Below the pieces are notes generated by a model that saw only the letters and a list, made by a program, of their open reading frames with translations, did not search any database and had not been told where the DNA came from. DNA of 64,000 nt from Acanthosepion esculentum. Taxonomy: Eukaryota; Mollusca; Cephalopoda; Sepiida; Sepiidae. The translations under genes were made by a program, and so were the position numbers. Each line of letters begins with the position of its first letter. Position 1 is the stretch's first letter. The DNA is taken from contig OZ038496.1 in NCBI GenBank assembly GCA_964036315.1, positions 13,837,622 to 13,901,621 of the forward strand, written 5' to 3'. This document shows, one piece after another, positions 33,158-46,489 of this stretch.

Positions 33158-34507
33158 AGAGCAAAGATTTTTTTTTTTTTTTCTGAATTGGAAAGGGAGG
33201 GCAGAAGACTGACTAAACTGCTAAAAAATGAATTTGATAATTGACTTCTTTTTTTTTATATATTTATATAAAGGCAATTTTATCACAAATAAATGCATTC
33301 ACCAAAAAACAAAAACAAAAAATAGAAAAGACCAATTTTTACACTGAATACTAAATATTTAATCTTCTTTAAAAAAAAATGTTTCTATGACTACAATGGG
33401 AATATAAAAGCCTTAACTTTTTTACTGTTGTAATCTTTAAAAAACAAAAAACAAACTCTTATCCACTGACAGGTCAGGGGGTGGTGAGTGGAATTAACCT
33501 CATCTTATTTTTCAAACAAGCATTTTCCTTGCATCTTGGATACTTTATAAAGTCTTCAACATGCTTACCTTACAATACATCGAATTTTCTTTTTATACAA
33601 TCAAAAGAGAAAATTACTTGATGCAAGTAATGACATATTTGAAGTTTATTTTCTAAATTTTATTAAAACCTGTAATTCTCTTCAGCATTTCATTCCATGT
33701 CGCTATTTGTGTGGTCTTTTTATTTTTTCTTGACGTTTTTTTTCTAAATCATCATTCATTACAGACAATAGAGGCGAATTTCCGTTTCTCCATCCATTCA
33801 TTGAATTCATTTTGCAGGCCCCGCTCTCGTTTTGGGTGAACTGCCTGCTCTCCCCCAAAAAAAGTATTTTTTCTATGGATGCTGTTTTTCATACAATGTT
33901 TCTTTTTCTTTTCTCTTTTTCTCTTGGTCTTTGTGTCAACATGATAAAATATATATTGCTGAATTTTATTTTTATTTTTTATGGAAGAGAAAAAATAATT
34001 TCTGATTTGAATTTTTATTTTTGGTGAATTAGTCCTTAAATCAGTTTTGAAACATTTTAATTAATTTTCTAATTTATTTATTTTTTTTTTTTTTTTTTTC
34101 TTTATATGTACTTTTTTTTTTTTTTTCTTCAGTCACTTAAAAAAAAAAAATCATATTTAACATTTTTCAATTCCTATATTTTAAACTTTTAACAAACATT
34201 TGCATTTTCATTGATTTCTTAAGATTGGATTGTACCAGTCTCCAAAAAAATGATACCCCATAATAAAAAAATTAAATTATCAAATAATTTTAAAAGTTGA
34301 TGTTTGGTTAGAAGAACTGAATTTTTTTTTTTTTTTTTTTTTTTCAAGGGGTGGGGTATTCCTTAAAATCACGCGTGCAACTATTTTAACCCCACTCTCT
34401 CATTGACAACTCCATGGTCAATCTTTGAAATATTTCTAAGAAAATCTGACTATTGCTTTAATATTTGAAGGCATGAACATATATATTTGAAAATGCCAAT
34501 GGGAAAA

Positions 34508-34509
<2 letters not shown>

Positions 34510-34550
<41 letters not shown>
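34510..34550. repeat. T homopolymer, 41 bp
   Basis: Longest uninterrupted T run in the window. Confidence 0.9.
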
Positions 34551-34553
<3 letters not shown>

Positions 34554-35123
34554 AAAACACTGGGACACCTTATATAATCATCGTGCTTCTCTTTTTTTTC
34601 TTTTTCTTTTTTTTATTATTTTTTTTTAAGTAAATTTAAAAATGAAAAAAAAATTGCCAAATAGAATTCCTATAGCAATATAAATGTTTTCTATTTTATT
34701 TAGATGCTTTTTATTGATACCGAATATTAGATATGTATTTTTCGGAAAGGTCTGCATATATATTTCCACTTGGCTATACATTTAATGAAATACTCTTCAG
34801 TTATTAATATAAGGTGAGACATTAATTTTTTTATTTTTTTAAGGAAATCTTCTCCCCCCACCCTCAAACTCTCAAACTTATTCAGACCATTCCATTTATT
34901 TCATGCTTCTTGACAATTAAGATGTTTTTCTGACCAACATCCTTATTGAGAAAATTCTGGCCCCCTATCCAATTATTGGGACCTGAGTACTCTTGGCTAG
35001 CAAGTGTCAGCTTGATTAAATTATTTCTTTCATCTGCCCCCCCCCCCCCAAAGCATAAGGATTATTTTTGGTATGCCACGTTTATTATTTTACAAATAAT
35101 CTTCTCTATGGCATGATTGTTTT

Positions 35124-35225
35124 GTTCCAGAATTTCCCGGTGGAATCTTTTATTGAACTTTTATAAGTTGTAAAATTTCCCACCGGCACGACTTTTCCAG
35201 CCGGGACTTGTACTTGGAACAAAAG
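35124..35225. repeat. Imperfect inverted repeat with CCCGGTGG arms
   Basis: TTGTTCCAGAATTTCCCGGTGG is loosely mirrored by CCACCGGC...CTTGGAACAAA within about 100 bp. It could be a small foldback element. Confidence 0.4.
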
Positions 35226-36030
35226 AGTTTAGTGTTTATGCGTCGCTTGTCACTTTATTTTCCTTCTCCCAATTGATTTATTCTAGTCTTAGACCGTTTT
35301 TTCCTAAAATCATTTTCTAAATAATTGTATACCTGGTCTAAAAATTTATATCATGTGCAATCAAAATTTTTTTTTTCTTATCTAAATACCTTCATTATTT
35401 GTTCAAGGGCATGTAATACCCAACCCCCCCGAGGAATTCAAAAAACAAACTTTCTTTTGAATTATAAAAAAAAAAAAAAATGGTGGGGAGTGAACGAATA
35501 TATTCAGCCTTTAAAAATAAAATCAAAAGTTCATAGTTAAGTACAATCATGTACTCTAAAATCTCCGATCTTCAGAAGGGTGGTATGATGAATCTTTTCA
35601 TTTATTGTATTTTGTAAAGTAGGTTTCAGCTGGCCTATAAGGAAAAAAAACAAAAAAAAAAACAGCCATTTTGACATTAGGTAAGTTTTCCTACTTTTAT
35701 GATTTGTACACACTGTTAACCAAGCAATGACATATATGTAAGCACAGTTTGGAAAATATATATATTCCTGACCCTATCAGTAAATAGCCTCATAATGAAT
35801 CTTGCCTTCTAATAAACATGTTTTTTTTTATTTTTTTATTTTTTTCCCCTCTTCATTACATTGGTATTCTTGTAAAATCCCCAATAACTATAATCAAATA
35901 AAATGTTACTAAAATGTAATATATTAAACTAAAAACTGATAAATATATGTGTATAGTGAACCTTATGACCTTTGTCTATTTATTAGAAAGATCAACTTTA
36001 TGGAAAAACATGAGTATTTTTTTTCTTTTT

Positions 36031-36583
36031 AAATGATCACAAATCATTTTTGTTAAACATGGAGGAGAGAAGCTTAAACTTGAAATTAATATCTTTAAAT
36101 GGAATATTTGAATTAACATTTTTTTTGCAGGGGGCATTGGTGTGAAAATTCTAATTGTACTTCCCATCTCCCCCCACCTCCCACTGGTCCATGGAATTTC
36201 AACTTTATTGTTCTGCTCATTGCAAATAAAAAGTAACTTTCAGCAACCTGATTTTATCCATTGCTTTTTCTGTACTGTCAATTCTTTAACAATATTTTTT
36301 GTACAATTGCATACTTATAAAATAACAAGGATAAATTTATATAAAAGTGGCTTCTTTGAAAATTTTTCATTTTAAAAAAAAAAAAAAAAAGAAAAAAAAA
36401 AAAAAATTCTCCCTTAAACTCGTGTCATCTGCTGGTTAAATATAGAAGTACAAGGTTGAATCCTCTTCCACTACACCTCATAAATTGCACTGTATTCAAG
36501 CAATCCAAAATAAACTTTTTTTTTTTTTTTTTTTCATCTTTTCAAAGGCAAAAACAGAATGCAGTTGAAGATCCCAAATTATT
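36031..36583 (+). repeat. Direct duplication, unit 2
   Basis: Second copy of 31225-31728, about 4.8 kb away in the same orientation. It has a longer A tract interrupted by a G and an extra T run before the last block. Confidence 0.85.
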
Positions 36584-37021
36584 GAAAGTATAATATTAAT
36601 TTATTTTAGTTTAATCCTCCACATAAATATACTGAAATCTGTTTAAGGCAAAAATCTTTAAAATTTATTATAGAGAGATGAAAATTATATCTCTTCAGAG
36701 CTTAGGCAAAAACATCATTTTTCTATTAATATCTGTTTTCTGTATGTTGTTATGGTTTACTCTTAGAAAAGATATTGGGGTTTTTCAATAGACTTTTCCT
36801 TCTTTCTAACTGTTTACCTACTAAGGCTATAGAGGACTCAGTCTGCTCTGCTAGTTTACCTAAAGGGCATCAAGGTAAAGTGGACAAACTCTTTGCAGGA
36901 TTTGAACTCTGCCAAATCCATTTTGAAATTTATATTAGATTAAAAATAAAATTCCTTTTTCTTTTTTCCAGTATAGATTAGAAGAAATCAAAGGACTTAA
37001 TGAATGAAATAATTTGTAATA

Positions 37022-37515
37022 AATCTATATAATAAATGTGAATGTTAGTGTGTCACACTTTTTCATCTCTACCCCTAGAAGCCATAGCCCAACATATGAT
37101 ACCAGTTTGGGATCAGCCTAACTGTGAGCAAATTAAAAACATTCCGGGCTGGATCCGGACAAACAATCCTGAAATTTTAGATTCCCAAGTTTTCATTACT
37201 GCGATAGCACCTGGTATAGGTTCCCAACTATGGGCAAATAGTGAATCGCCCAAATGAAAACAAAATACTATGAAAGAATAAAATTAATTTCATAATAAAA
37301 ATACCAATAATTCATATTTACTATATAGTTGAATTACCAACAATATATTTTATAGCAAAATGAACAATAATACATTTTATTTGCAGCTGATGGTATACAA
37401 TTGCATTCAAAATATATTTAGTTGAAGCCATGAAATTGGGTTCAAAATGTTTAGATTTCAGCATTAAAAACCCATAAAGGTGTTGATATGCCGCTAAACA
37501 AGAACCAACCAAATT
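37022..37515 (+). repeat. Dispersed repeat R3, longest copy (possible Helitron-like end)
   Basis: It begins ATCTATATAATAAATGTGAA and contains TCCGGGCTGGATCCGGACAA, then the shared R3 tail (ACTATGAAAGAATAAAA, ATACCAATAATTCATA, TGTTGATATGCCGCTAAACA). The start resembles 5' ends of some non-autonomous Helitrons, but no diagnostic 3' hairpin was identified. Confidence 0.5.
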
Positions 37516-38502
37516 ATTTAATTAAATTCAGTGGCTTCAAACCCCACTTTAAAATAATGCCCCAGAATCGCTAGAATTTTAGTATTTTTTGATACATCTT
37601 AATATATTTTCTACACTAAATGCACAGATATCGTATCTGCCTACGTGTGTGTTTGTAAATGTAGATCAATAGTTAACAAGTTAACATTGAAGACACTACT
37701 CTTAAGTTTGGTTCTTCCTGGGTGATTGGCTATTGTGACTTTGGGCAGATTAGGCCAACCTTAGTAAATATCAATTTAATTTTTTAACATAGCCTGTTTT
37801 TTTTGGGTTTTTTTTTAATTTTTTCCAAATATTTTCCTTTTTTTTTTTTTTTTTTTTATTTTTTTTTTAATTACTTTTTTTTAATTACTTTTTTTTAATT
37901 TTTTTTTAAACTTCATATCTTTTTATTTTCAATTGCACTAATTTTTTTTTCTCAATTTTCTAATATTTTCTTTTTTTTTTATTCAAAGATTGAAACCTAA
38001 ATCTTCCATTCTTAAAATTGATTTTCTTTCTTTTTTTTTTTCCCCTCTTTTTTTCCACTTTTTTTTTTTTTTTTTTTTTTCTTTCTTCTTCTTCCGTGTT
38101 CTTGAGGTTGCCATTACCAAAATTACTGCCTGGTCTGGCATTTTATAACTCCATTGAATTTCTCATTATTATCTGTCTTTTACATTTTAAGTTTTTTAAA
38201 TAGGGGAGAAAAAATGTGTTGTTAAATGTCCACTCTTTCACACAACACTTTGTTGAATTTTGTTCTTGTTAAGTATTGTGAAGTGAATGCAAAATGTTTT
38301 TTCTTTTTTGCACTTTTTAAGCCTGATTTGCACATGTGTGCACATGTCCCTCCACCTTCACGTTTTCCAATCACCATTTTTACCCTATTTTTGCCATCCT
38401 GGTCTCTCCTACTGTGCCAAAGATTATAATCACTCCTCAAAGATTTGCAAATGTTAATGTTGCTTCTGCTTAATTAATGTCTGTGTGGGTTTGTATAATA
38501 AT

Positions 38503-38508
<6 letters not shown>

Positions 38509-38537
<29 letters not shown>
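38509..38537. repeat. TA microsatellite
   Basis: About 14 TA units. Confidence 0.9.
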
Positions 38538-38541
<4 letters not shown>

Positions 38542-41529
38542 CTGAATGAATTGGTTTTTGTTTGAGGATCAGGTAATTAAAAAAAAAAAAAAAAACTCAT
38601 CAGGTGAATATAATTTGAATATAAAGCACAAATTTTACCCAGGTATAAATGTCCACTTACATTTGACACATTATCCAGGGTACTTTCTTATTTAATTTTT
38701 TTTTTTAACTTTATCTGCAAAATATTCAAAGTGTTTGTTCAATAAATTAATTTATGACGTACAGTTAATAATATACTTTTGTCTCTCCCACTTTGTGATT
38801 GAGCTCATTTAAACAATTTATATAAAACTCAGGACCATTGATTCTTTTTTTTTTTCTTTTTTTTTTATTATAATAAAAGTTAACAAAAAAAATTATTTGG
38901 CTCCAAATTTTTAGAATTTGTTAAAGAAATCTTTAAGATTGTAACATTGACCAACAGTTAGTTGTAGGAATATAAATAAGAAATTAAGTTTTATTTAAAA
39001 CTCATTCATCACACTTTTTATAATTTCATTATTTGGATACCTTGTTTTGAACAATTTTTTATCTAAATAAAAAAAAATAAAAAACTCAAATAGTATCTGA
39101 GTTAAAATTATAGATTAATTATTCAATTTAAATGACACTTCATTAACACAGCCTGATGCCATGATAAAAATAGATGATCAAAATTGAGCCTCTGTTTGAA
39201 AGAAGCTGCTTTCAAGGGAGGTTATCCTTACCCCAATTTACAATCAGTCAGCTTAACTTTCTTGATGGGTGCATTTTACTTGATGTCAGTTTGAAAGTTT
39301 TACAGTATTAAGTTTAAATCCTACATGTGCTCATTGTTGCTAAACGAGGTATTGTCAATTTATGATTTGACAAAATTCTGATATTTACTGACGAGAAAAG
39401 ACCTTCAATGGCAACATGTATAAGAAATATTCATCCCAGGGATTTTTGTTGGACTAATTTTTACACATTGCTATATTAGCAATAAATATAGCCCCTTGTC
39501 ATTTTTCAAAATTTCCTTTAGCTTATAAGGATGTCTTCTTTTTTTCTTTTTCTTTTTTCTTCTTCCTGGGAGAATTGTCTTGATTGAATTTATACAAACT
39601 AGACATGTCTGATTACAGTGAAGGAAAAAATTGTTTACAAAGAAATGTTTGCAGAATTTAAAAGAATATTATAAAGTGGGTTGATTTGTTAGTTGTATAC
39701 CACTTAGTCAAGAATTTTGACGCACAGAGTTTTTAGTACATTCAGTCTACCGTTTTAAAACTAAGAAAATCTTTTTTAAAAAAAAAATTGTTCCTTGAGC
39801 ACTTGTCACTTAAATTTAAAAGTTGTTTTTGTTTTGGGCCAAATATCTGTTATTGTTATTTTTATTTTTTCCTTTATTGGCAGAGGGTAATATTGTCCAG
39901 TCTAAATTAGACCTTTTTTTTTATCTTTTTTTTTTTCTTTCCCTGCCTCTTTTTTTTTTTCTGTATTTTGTGTTTGTTGTTGTTTTGTTGGCTATTTTAT
40001 CTTAACTTTTGAACAAAGGATGGTCCAAATTATATATAACCAAAAAGATTTTTAAAAAAATAAATTAAAAAAAAATAAGTTATGTGTGATTTGCAAATTA
40101 GTCCAAAATATTTACATTTATCTTTTTTTTTCTTTTCTTTTTTTTTCTTTTGTTATCTGTTTGTATCACTTGTGTTTTGCATGTTGATTTTGTTTGCGGG
40201 TATATAAAAATGGAAGGAGTATTTATTGTCCTGTGTTTCTCTAAAAACATTTTCCATTTTGTTTGTTCTAAATATTATAGCTATAATTTTATCAAAATTA
40301 ATTAAAGAAGATTGCAAGAATTTAATTTTCTCCCCAGCACTGCCAGATTGGCATCTTTAATCTCCATTCCATATTTGTCAGACAGAAATTGTTTTAATGA
40401 GTTTCATTTCTTCTTAAAAATGTATCATAGATTCAACTTTGAATTCTTGCCAGAAATAGTAAGTAATACAGTACCAGAAAAATGCTGTTAGAAGACAGAT
40501 TTGAAAATGTCAGACTATAAGAATATAAAATTAAAGAAATCTATGATATTCTTAAAACAGTATTATTTCCTGTCATGTTTTTGAAGATACATTGTGACTC
40601 TTGGTCAGTTTTATTTCTTAGCTCCCACCATATGGGAAGAATATACCTGTATGCCATATTTTAAAGCTAGCTCTGTTAGAAGTTGTTTAATAACTTCAGA
40701 TCATTCTAGGTTAGAAATTAAAACTGTGTGTGTGACTTGAAGAGGCATACAGGTTAACAAGTAAATAGCATTTATAAAATGGCCATTGTTCATTTTGGAC
40801 ACAAAAAGAAAAGGTACCACTAAAGAAAATTACTTGAGTTAAGACAGGAAATAACTACTGTTAGCAATTAACTACCAAGATTACTATTAGTATAGTAATG
40901 AGAATTTATTTACATTTTTACAAAAATTCTATGTTAAAGATCTCTTGAGTAATTTTTCTTCCTTTCTGAGAAGTTGTTTAATATCAGGTTTGAGGTAAGG
41001 AAAAGTATTGTCAAAATTTTGAGTATTTTTTACTTTAAGCCAATGACAGATTTTTTCCTTTTTTTTCTGTTAAAAATGCAGATAATTTTAAAATCATTTT
41101 GTGATAGTTTTAAATATAATGTTTGTGATCCATTATTTTATTAAATGTATTTGTTTGTTCCTTTTAAATTTTATTAATGCTTAGTTTATTATGGTTAAGA
41201 ATTTTAATATGTGCAGGCTTTGTTTTGTTTTTTTTTAAATTTAAGATAATTATTAAAAGTAAATTTAGTTTTGAATTTATTGTGTTAGTTTTAAATATTC
41301 AGTTTGTGGTGCATTATTTTATTTGATTTAATAATGATTTAAAATATATTTAATGTTTGTTCTTTTTATTAATGCTTGGATATTATGGTTAAGGCTTCTA
41401 ATATTTGTAATCATTTTTTACAATTTATGATATTATCTCAATGTTTGTCATTTGGGTTGATGTGCAATTTAATAGACTAACTTGATAACTCTATCAAATG
41501 CTGTGGTAATTGTGTAACCAGTGTACAAG

Positions 41530-41900
41530 TTATTTTAACAAAACAAACATCATAAAAAGGGCAGTTATTCTCTTGACACTGCTATTACAGTATACACTTT
41601 TGACTCCCTCTGGAATGTTTGTTTTTAAAAAAGCGATAATTAGAATTTTAATAAAACCCAAACAAATGAAAGTGGGTTTATGTATTTTCATAATTATTGC
41701 GAATTGACAACAGAAATTAAACATTAGACTGAACAAAAAAAACTAAAAAAAAAACTTGTTTTCATAGTTATTTATAAAAGTTAAATAATAAATAGCATAT
41801 TGTATTTACTACACATTTTTGTAATATTGTAAATAAACATTGCCAAGAGAGTGAAAAATGTGTATAGTGAATAAATGTTCTTTTGACACTTTTTTTTTTC
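41530..41900 (+). repeat. Dispersed repeat R1, partial copy C
   Basis: AAAGCGATAATTAGAATTTT, CAAATGAAAGTGGGTTTATG and GAATTGACAACAGAAATTAA align with R1 copies A and B. It lies in the putative 3' UTR. Confidence 0.65.
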
Positions 41901-43383
41901 TGCGATCATAAAGCTTAAATAATGCCTAAATCTTTTGCTTTAACAATGGCTAATGAAAGGTGAAAATGCTCAGAATTTAGAAAATACTTACACAACCTCA
42001 ATCCGAATGTTATACAGCCTTTTTCATAAAAGAGGAAACGGTTAATTAAAATAATCCTTAAAGAATTGTTGTCAGGCTTTGTCAGTTTTTCTTTTCTTAA
42101 AGCTATCATCAACTATTTTTTTTTTTTTTTTAAACTTTCGAGTTAGATTTTGATCTAAAAATATCAACTCGTTTGTCAGCCAGCCACGCAAGTAATGTAA
42201 ATGTCACAAGTTTGTGCCATCTTTGCCCTCAAGAAAAGTGATGTGCATTTAAAATTCATAATTCTCCCATTTGCATTAAAAGCACTTACTGCCAAAAATC
42301 AATGTCCTTCTTCCAACACTTGTTCATCTACTGCTTTGTGTTTATTGCTGATGTTGGAGGCTCACAAATGAAAAGAAAAAAAAACTTCAATAACTTGCAT
42401 CTTGCATTCCTACAAGGGACCAATAATTTACATACTGAAGAACCTTTTCCCCCTCTCCTGAATTCTTAAAGAAACCAGCTTTCCACCCCCCCACTCACTC
42501 TCTGCCAAAGTATGGCACAGACAAAATTTATTTTTTCAAAATATTACTACTGCTACTACTATTAAAGTATGTTGTTTTTGTTGTTGTAAACTAAATTTGA
42601 ATTTACATTGTATATGTTGGATTTGTCAATTTCAAAAGTGCTTTTCTAGAAAGCAGAATCAATGGACCCAATTTCTAAATACCATTATCACATCTTTTGT
42701 AATGATGAAGCAGTAGATTTCTGCTGTTTTTTTTTTTGTTTTTTTTTTATATAGAAAAAGCAATTTCTTAGTTTCTTGCAAAAAATGAAATGCCATTTAT
42801 AATGAAAGGGGGTTGGAACTTTTTAAAATTTTAAAAAAAGAAAAATTCTCAAATACAAATATCACTTTTTTTTCTTTTTTTTTTTTTTTTTTTTTCCATT
42901 TTTTTTCTTTTTTAAAATTACAGAACCCTTTGGATCCTGTATATCTTGACTGGGATATATAATATATATATATCTGTATGAACAATTATCTTTTGTCTCC
43001 CTTCTCTAACCCCATCTCATCATTTTCATGAGTATTTTTTTTTTTTTTTTTTTTCTTTTTTTTTTCAAAATTTGCTGAATTTTAAAATGCCATCTTTATG
43101 ATGGCTGGCTAGAAATTGTTCCTGACACTGATTGCTACTAATGTGTTTCCTGTGTAAAAGATGGGGAGAGAACGATTGGACGAAAGAAAGGTTTAAATTA
43201 AAAATGGGAGAATGAGGTTGCTGGGTGTTTGTTTTGTTTTTTTTTCCCCTCTTTCTCTCTTTGTATTAAATATTTTCCTTCACGTGCGCACACACTCAAA
43301 ATCTGGAAATTATTTACCGTCCATTAATGAATCCCAGTCATTACATTAAAACAGTACAAAATATTGGCTGTTTTTTTTTTTTT

Positions 43384-43422
43384 TATATATATATCTATAT
43401 ATATATCTATATATATATATAA
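43384..43422. repeat. TA-rich microsatellite (TATATC/TATATA)
   Basis: ATATATATATCTATATATAT pattern with regular C interruptions. Confidence 0.85.
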
Positions 43423-43909
43423 GGTTTATTGATAAAGGGAAATAAGTCATATTTTGGCATCTTATATGAAACTTCCCAACCCCCTTTCTCTTTTTTCCTT
43501 TTTCATTTTCAAGTACAAAGCAAAATTTTATGTAAAGATTTTTTTTTTTTTTCTCTTTATAACTATGAGTGTTATTTATTTGACTTAATTTAATGTTTGT
43601 TTTAAGTTTATGAAATCTACCTCGTTTTTTTGTTATGCATTTTATATTGTGAAATGTGTTGGCCCACCCAAAATTTTCTTGATTGAAAAAGAAAAATCGG
43701 TTGTGAGGGCTGCTCTGCACTTTTGTTTAAATATAAATTATTCACAGTATTGTTTTCTCGACTGTATCTTTTGTGTAAATTTTTTTAGTGTTTTTTTTTT
43801 CTTTCTTTTTTTCCCCCCCTCTTCCTGTTCTTCAATAAATATTTTGGTCTGAAAAAAACTTCCACCATGAATGTGGATAATATCAGGCATCATTATGATA
43901 GATGCATTT

Positions 43910-43972
43910 TTCTTTTTTTTTTCTTTTTTTTTTCTTTTTTTTTTCTTTTTTTTTTTCTTTTTTTTTTTTATT
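43910..43972. repeat. Interrupted T tract with regular C spacing
   Basis: A run of T8-T12 blocks separated by single C residues. Confidence 0.85.
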
Positions 43973-44242
43973 TATTTAATTCAACTTATAAAAAGGAAAA
44001 AAAAAACATTTGTATAAGGTATGTTCATTGTTATAGGATTTTTTTTTTTTCTTTCTTTTAAGTTTAATGAAAAATTTCCACATGTATAAGCTCTGTTTAT
44101 TGTTATTCTAGGATATTTTTTAAAGCGGTGCTTTCTCATAACCTTCCCCCCCCCATCAAAAAAGTTAATGAAATTTGGGATGAACAGCAGATTTTCTTTC
44201 TTTTTTTTTCTTATGTTGATATTGTGAGCAAAAAATAAAATA

Positions 44243-44320
44243 TTAGGTTGGTGCAAAAAATGTCGTTTTCTCACATATGTTACTTATGTAAATAACGACA
44301 TTATTTTTGCACCAACCTGT
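44243..44320. mobile_element. 78-bp palindromic mariner MITE
   Basis: The left arm AGGTTGGTGCAAAAA plus ATGTCGTT and the right arm AACGACATTATTTTTGCACC plus AACCT form a near-perfect hairpin with a loop of about 25 bp. The end sequence TTAGGTTGGTGCAAAA matches the termini of the irritans-type mariners and the human MADE1/Hsmar1 MITE (established knowledge). No transposase is encoded. Confidence 0.85.
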
Positions 44321-44649
44321 TCTCTTACAAGTAGCTGAAGGATCCATTTTGAATTTTTTTTTCTTTGTTTGCATGTTTGTAAACTTTACAATCACTCCCT
44401 CCTCTTGACCTTTGCACCTATTTTGCGATGCACTTGAGTCTTGAGTAAAAAAGATAAAACAAAGAAAACAAAAACCTAGACAAATTTCTTGTGTAAACTT
44501 TTATTTATATGATTAATTCCATTGATTTGCAAATTTGTCAATTTTTACTGCTTGTAAAAAGTTCAGAAACGGTTTTTCTTTAAAATATAAAACTTCCAAC
44601 TTTTGGTTAGAAATGTTTATCTTTCCAGCATTCAAATCAATTTATAGAC

Positions 44650-44765
44650 TTCTCAACATAGTGTAATAGTTAGAAAGCTTGTCTTGCTAGAACAATCATG
44701 ACAGAGTAGCAAGTTCAATCCTCACTTTTGGCCTTGTGCTATAACTAATCTATGCTTAGAAAATC
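44650..44765 (+). repeat. tRNA-like SINE head fragment
   Basis: TAGTGTAATAGTTAGAAAGC followed by AGCAAGTTCAATCCTCAC resembles a tRNA box A and box B at the expected spacing. The body was not matched to other families here. Confidence 0.5.
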
Positions 44766-45552
44766 ACCATAATTTATAGACTCAATTTAAAAGTAAATTC
44801 AATTTAAAAACTTACTTTGAAAATTACTTAAAATCACTCTCTCCTCCTCCCCATTTTTCTCCTTGCTCCCTCCTCACTCCTATGTTCATTCTGTCTCTAT
44901 CACTTTCCTACTCCCTCCCTCTACTGGTTTATTGTTTGAATTAACCAAATGTTTATTAACTAGCAAAAATTGCTAATGTTGAAGATATTTTACCTCCAAC
45001 TTTAATGGGGGGGTGCAAGTGAAATTGTGAAATGACAACTGGACTAAAAATTATTTATATTCAAAAAAAAAAAAAAATACAAATATCTTAGAGAGCTAAG
45101 TTTAGCAAAAGGTCACAGTTATTTGAGAGTTAAACACTTTAACATTTTCTAAACTTAGCAACTTAATCTCTATATAAAAACAAAGATGTAGAAGAAAAAA
45201 CAAAATGGATGCTCAGTCTTGTCTTTTTTTATTTGCTCCCATGCTTATGCAACAGTTGAATATACGCACGTACACAAAATCTTGTAAATTTTTGGGTTTT
45301 GTTTGTAATTAGACTAGCCATTCCAATTGTGGAAAAAAAATTTTTTTTTTTGTAATATATTCAAAATGGCATAAACAATTTTATCATGAATTGCCATTGA
45401 TGCTGAACCAAATAATCTTACAGCCTGCCCTTTCAAAGGGAGGCAGGAATTTAAATTTGAGGCTGCTGATCAACCCAAAGTCTTTAACTGTAAAAGTTTG
45501 TTTTGGTTTTTGTTAATCTTTTTATTACTTTGTATCCTTATATGTAATAGTA

Positions 45553-45558
45553 AATAAA
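45553..45558 (+). terminator. Candidate poly(A) signal AATAAA with GT-rich downstream element
   Basis: AATAAA is followed about 20 bp later by CTGTGTTTGTTTGA and then a T run. This is the normal geometry of a cleavage and polyadenylation site on the plus strand. It marks the end of the T-skewed, transposon-poor stretch after the gene's stop codon. Confidence 0.45.
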
Positions 45559-45689
45559 AAGTGACTGACTACTAAACTGTGTTTGTTTGATTTTTTTTTT
45601 TTTTTTTTTTTTTGTCTCTTTCTCTCTGTCGCTTTCTCTCACTTTCTCCTTCTCTCTGACATGTGAGAATACCCCCCTGTTTTTCATAG

Positions 45690-46310
45690 CCTGTATTTGA
45701 TAAGAATGGAAACAAAAAGGAATGATTATACTTGGGCTCAGAAAGAGGCGGTTAAAATTGTTAACTGGGGCAAGGAATGGCTTGTAAGTTTCGTTTTGGA
45801 GGCGTTAAAATTATCTATTATTCGCCTTTCGATCTTCTATCTAATGCTCACCTCCAGGAGAGTGACTCGTTCTGCCTTCTCGGCCGAATGTTTTCCACTG
45901 ACATGAGGTGGAAAGATTGTATTGAATCACTTGCTGTGTCATGCTACACAACCCCCCCCCCACTGAATCTCTTATACATTTACTATTCGCCCAGGCTTAG
46001 AATATTGCTACCACATGGTCTTTAGAGACTCCTGATGAAATCAAAAGAAACTTAAATGTCATTGATCCTGACCCTTCACCTCGGTTTCAGTTATCTTCTC
46101 ACCGCCATAATGTAGCTTCCCTGTGTTTTTCTATAAAAAAAAAAAAAACTTTCATGGTAATTGTTCAGATGAACTCTCCTCTATGGTGACTAGACTCTGA
46201 ATTCGAATGCACTACGAGATTGGCAGCAAAGTTTCATTATTTGATAGTTGAAATAGTGAAATGTAACCAAAAGTTCTATGATAATGTCTTCTGTCTTCTT
46301 AATTTCCCTT
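45690..46310 (+). mobile_element. LINE ORF2 C-terminal remnant
   Basis: Shifting frames give LSNAHLQESDS, GRMFSTDMRWKDCIESLA, RPGLEYCYHM, and further pieces of the same tail as the 4.4-5.2 kb LINE. Stops and frameshifts are frequent. Confidence 0.65.
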
Positions 46311-46489
46311 TTATTGTTCTGGCTCCGTAATGTTTTTCTTATATTCTTTCACACTCAGGGACCCCTCCCCCCACCCAGCCCGTTTGTTAGCATTTTTTCT
46401 TATTTTTTTTTTTTTTTGTCTTACTTGAGATAAAAGTTCTTTGAGAGAGGAAAAAAAAAAAAAAAAAAACATCTCTAGGTCACATGAAG

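Larger units (their letters stand above)
21485..45575 (+). other. Putative very long 3' untranslated region (or 3' flank)
   Basis: No coding exon was found here. By eye the plus strand is T-skewed: long T runs outnumber A runs. Recognisable LINE and SINE remnants are sparser than on either side. The stretch ends at a strong poly(A) signal (45553-45558), beyond which transposon debris becomes dense again. Long 3' UTRs are known for neural genes in cephalopods. A shorter UTR using one of the many internal AATAAA sites, followed by intergenic DNA, is an equally simple alternative. Confidence 0.4.

Noticed and set aside
43617..43623. let-7-type seed match CTACCTC in the putative UTR
   Set aside because: A single 7-mer in 24 kb is expected by chance, and no conservation can be assessed here.
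43346..44274. Long lysine-rich or phenylalanine-rich frames (for example 43346-43720 and 43981-44274)
   Set aside because: They are translations of A and T homopolymers and microsatellites with no conserved motif.
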